Part shown: positions 45,844 to 46,292 of the stretch, one piece after another
Layout: each line of letters opens with the position of its first letter
How positions within the stretch are numbered: position 1 is the stretch's first letter
Assembly: GCF_000188255.1 (NCBI RefSeq)
Contig: NZ_GL831080.1
Span: forward strand, 355,647-401,938
DNA from: Actinobacillus ureae ATCC 25976
Lineage (GTDB): Bacteria; Pseudomonadota; Gammaproteobacteria; Enterobacterales; Pasteurellaceae
DNA: 46,292 bases
Reading direction: 5' to 3'
The notes under the pieces: model-generated
What the model was told of the DNA's origin: nothing
Database searches by the model: none
Seen by the model: the letters and a program-made list of their open reading frames with translations, nothing else
Position numbers and translations under genes: made by a program

Positions 45844-46292
45844 ATGACCCAGAATTTTCTTCTTAGCAGCAAAGCTCGCACGCTTTCGCCTATCAAGATG
45901 GCACAGCTATCTGATAGCGAAGCTCGGGCATTGCTATGCCAAATTCGTTGGGGGAGTGAGGAAAATGTGGTGTGTCCCAAGTGCGGTGTGCAGCATATTG
46001 CTTATAGCATTGCCAGTCGTAATCAATGGCGGTGTAAACATTGCAATCATACCTTTAGCGTTACATCAGGCACAATTTTTGCTGACCGAAAATTATCTAT
46101 TCAGACTTACCTTTATGCCATTGCCTTATTCGTTAATGCTGCTAAAGGCTTGTTTGCTTGCCAACTTTCGCGCGATTTGAACGTGCAATATAAGACGGCT
46201 TTTACGCTCGCGCACAAAATCCGTGAAAGTTTACAAATTCAGAAACAGTTATTTCCGCTTTCAGGTGAAATCCATATTGACGGCACCTACAT
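45844..46292 (+). mobile_element. IS1595-type transposase, N-terminal part (runs off the edge)
   Basis: An open frame from ATG 45844 reaches the window edge (149 codons). The protein starts MTQNFLLSSKARTLSPIKMA and has a complete zinc ribbon (VCPKCGVQH...WRCKHCNHTF), followed by SVTSGTIFADRKLS and the DDE-domain start GEIHIDGTY with the first catalytic aspartate. It is clearly related to the remnant at 41779 but differs in many residues, so the two are different elements, not copies. The left end should lie in 45800-45843; I could not fix the terminal repeat. Confidence 0.82.

Noticed and set aside
45956-46180. 74-codon plus-strand frame near the right edge
   Set aside because: It is out of frame with the zinc-ribbon transposase that starts at 45844 and stays open to the edge; it is a shadow of that gene.
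1-46292. CRISPR arrays, tRNA or rRNA genes
   Set aside because: I looked for regularly spaced repeats and tRNA/rRNA hallmarks on both strands and saw none; a covariance-model scan would be the decisive check.

Overview
The window is from a member of the Pasteurellaceae, most probably the Actinobacillus pleuropneumoniae / A. lignieresii group. Three things point there. The uptake-signal 9-mer ACAAGCGGT (Apl type) occurs about a dozen times, often as inverted pairs after genes. A cbiKLMQO - urea transporter - ureABC-x-EFGD cluster matches the layout I recall for A. pleuropneumoniae. Core proteins (S21, S32, RpoD, FabH, MtlA) look gamma-proteobacterial. The assignment is from recognition only; no search was run.

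Layout. 79-4245 (minus): an NSS-family transporter with its tiny MetS partner, then a CNNM/CorC-type membrane protein and YpjD. 4472-8401 (plus): yceD-rpmF-plsX-fabH (ribosome/fatty-acid operon), then trmB-yggL. 8525-9358: yggT-yggU. 9417-15562 (minus): a broken cytochrome c peroxidase gene behind an intact FNR-type promoter, yjdM, and the macromolecular-synthesis genes rpoD, dnaG and rpsU. 15776-18121 (minus): remains of a sugar/O-antigen locus, with rmlA (nonsense), rmlB (intact) and only the C-terminus of a WbaP-type transferase. 18227-24929 (plus): a DeoR regulator, glmS, and the mannitol operon mtlA-mtlD-mtlR behind three perfect CRP sites. 25034-28863: tandem paralogous SLC13-type permeases, the first broken. 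29071-30511: a small secreted NTF2-like protein and a broken LysR regulator.

30724-41512 is a long co-directional nickel/urea/urease cluster. An ECF-type Ni/Co importer (CbiK, CbiL, CbiM, CbiQ, CbiO) and a urea channel supply the metal and substrate. UreABC is the enzyme and UreE, F, G and D are the maturation chaperones. A glutathione-S-transferase-like gene sits between ureC and ureE, and a small ABM-type monooxygenase follows ureD. Three kinds of inverted-repeat element fill the gaps of the ure half. That half also carries Haemophilus-type uptake signals (AAGTGCGGT), unlike the rest of the window.

41779-46292 is accessory DNA: a degraded IS1595-type transposase, an AT-rich single-chain restriction-modification enzyme (nuclease, adenine methylase and target-recognition domains in one protein), an XRE-type regulator with a palindromic candidate operator, and the start of a second IS1595-type element running off the right edge.

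Six loci are visibly decayed (ccp, rmlA, wbaP, the first SLC13 copy, the LysR gene and a transposase). I found no tRNA, rRNA or CRISPR array.
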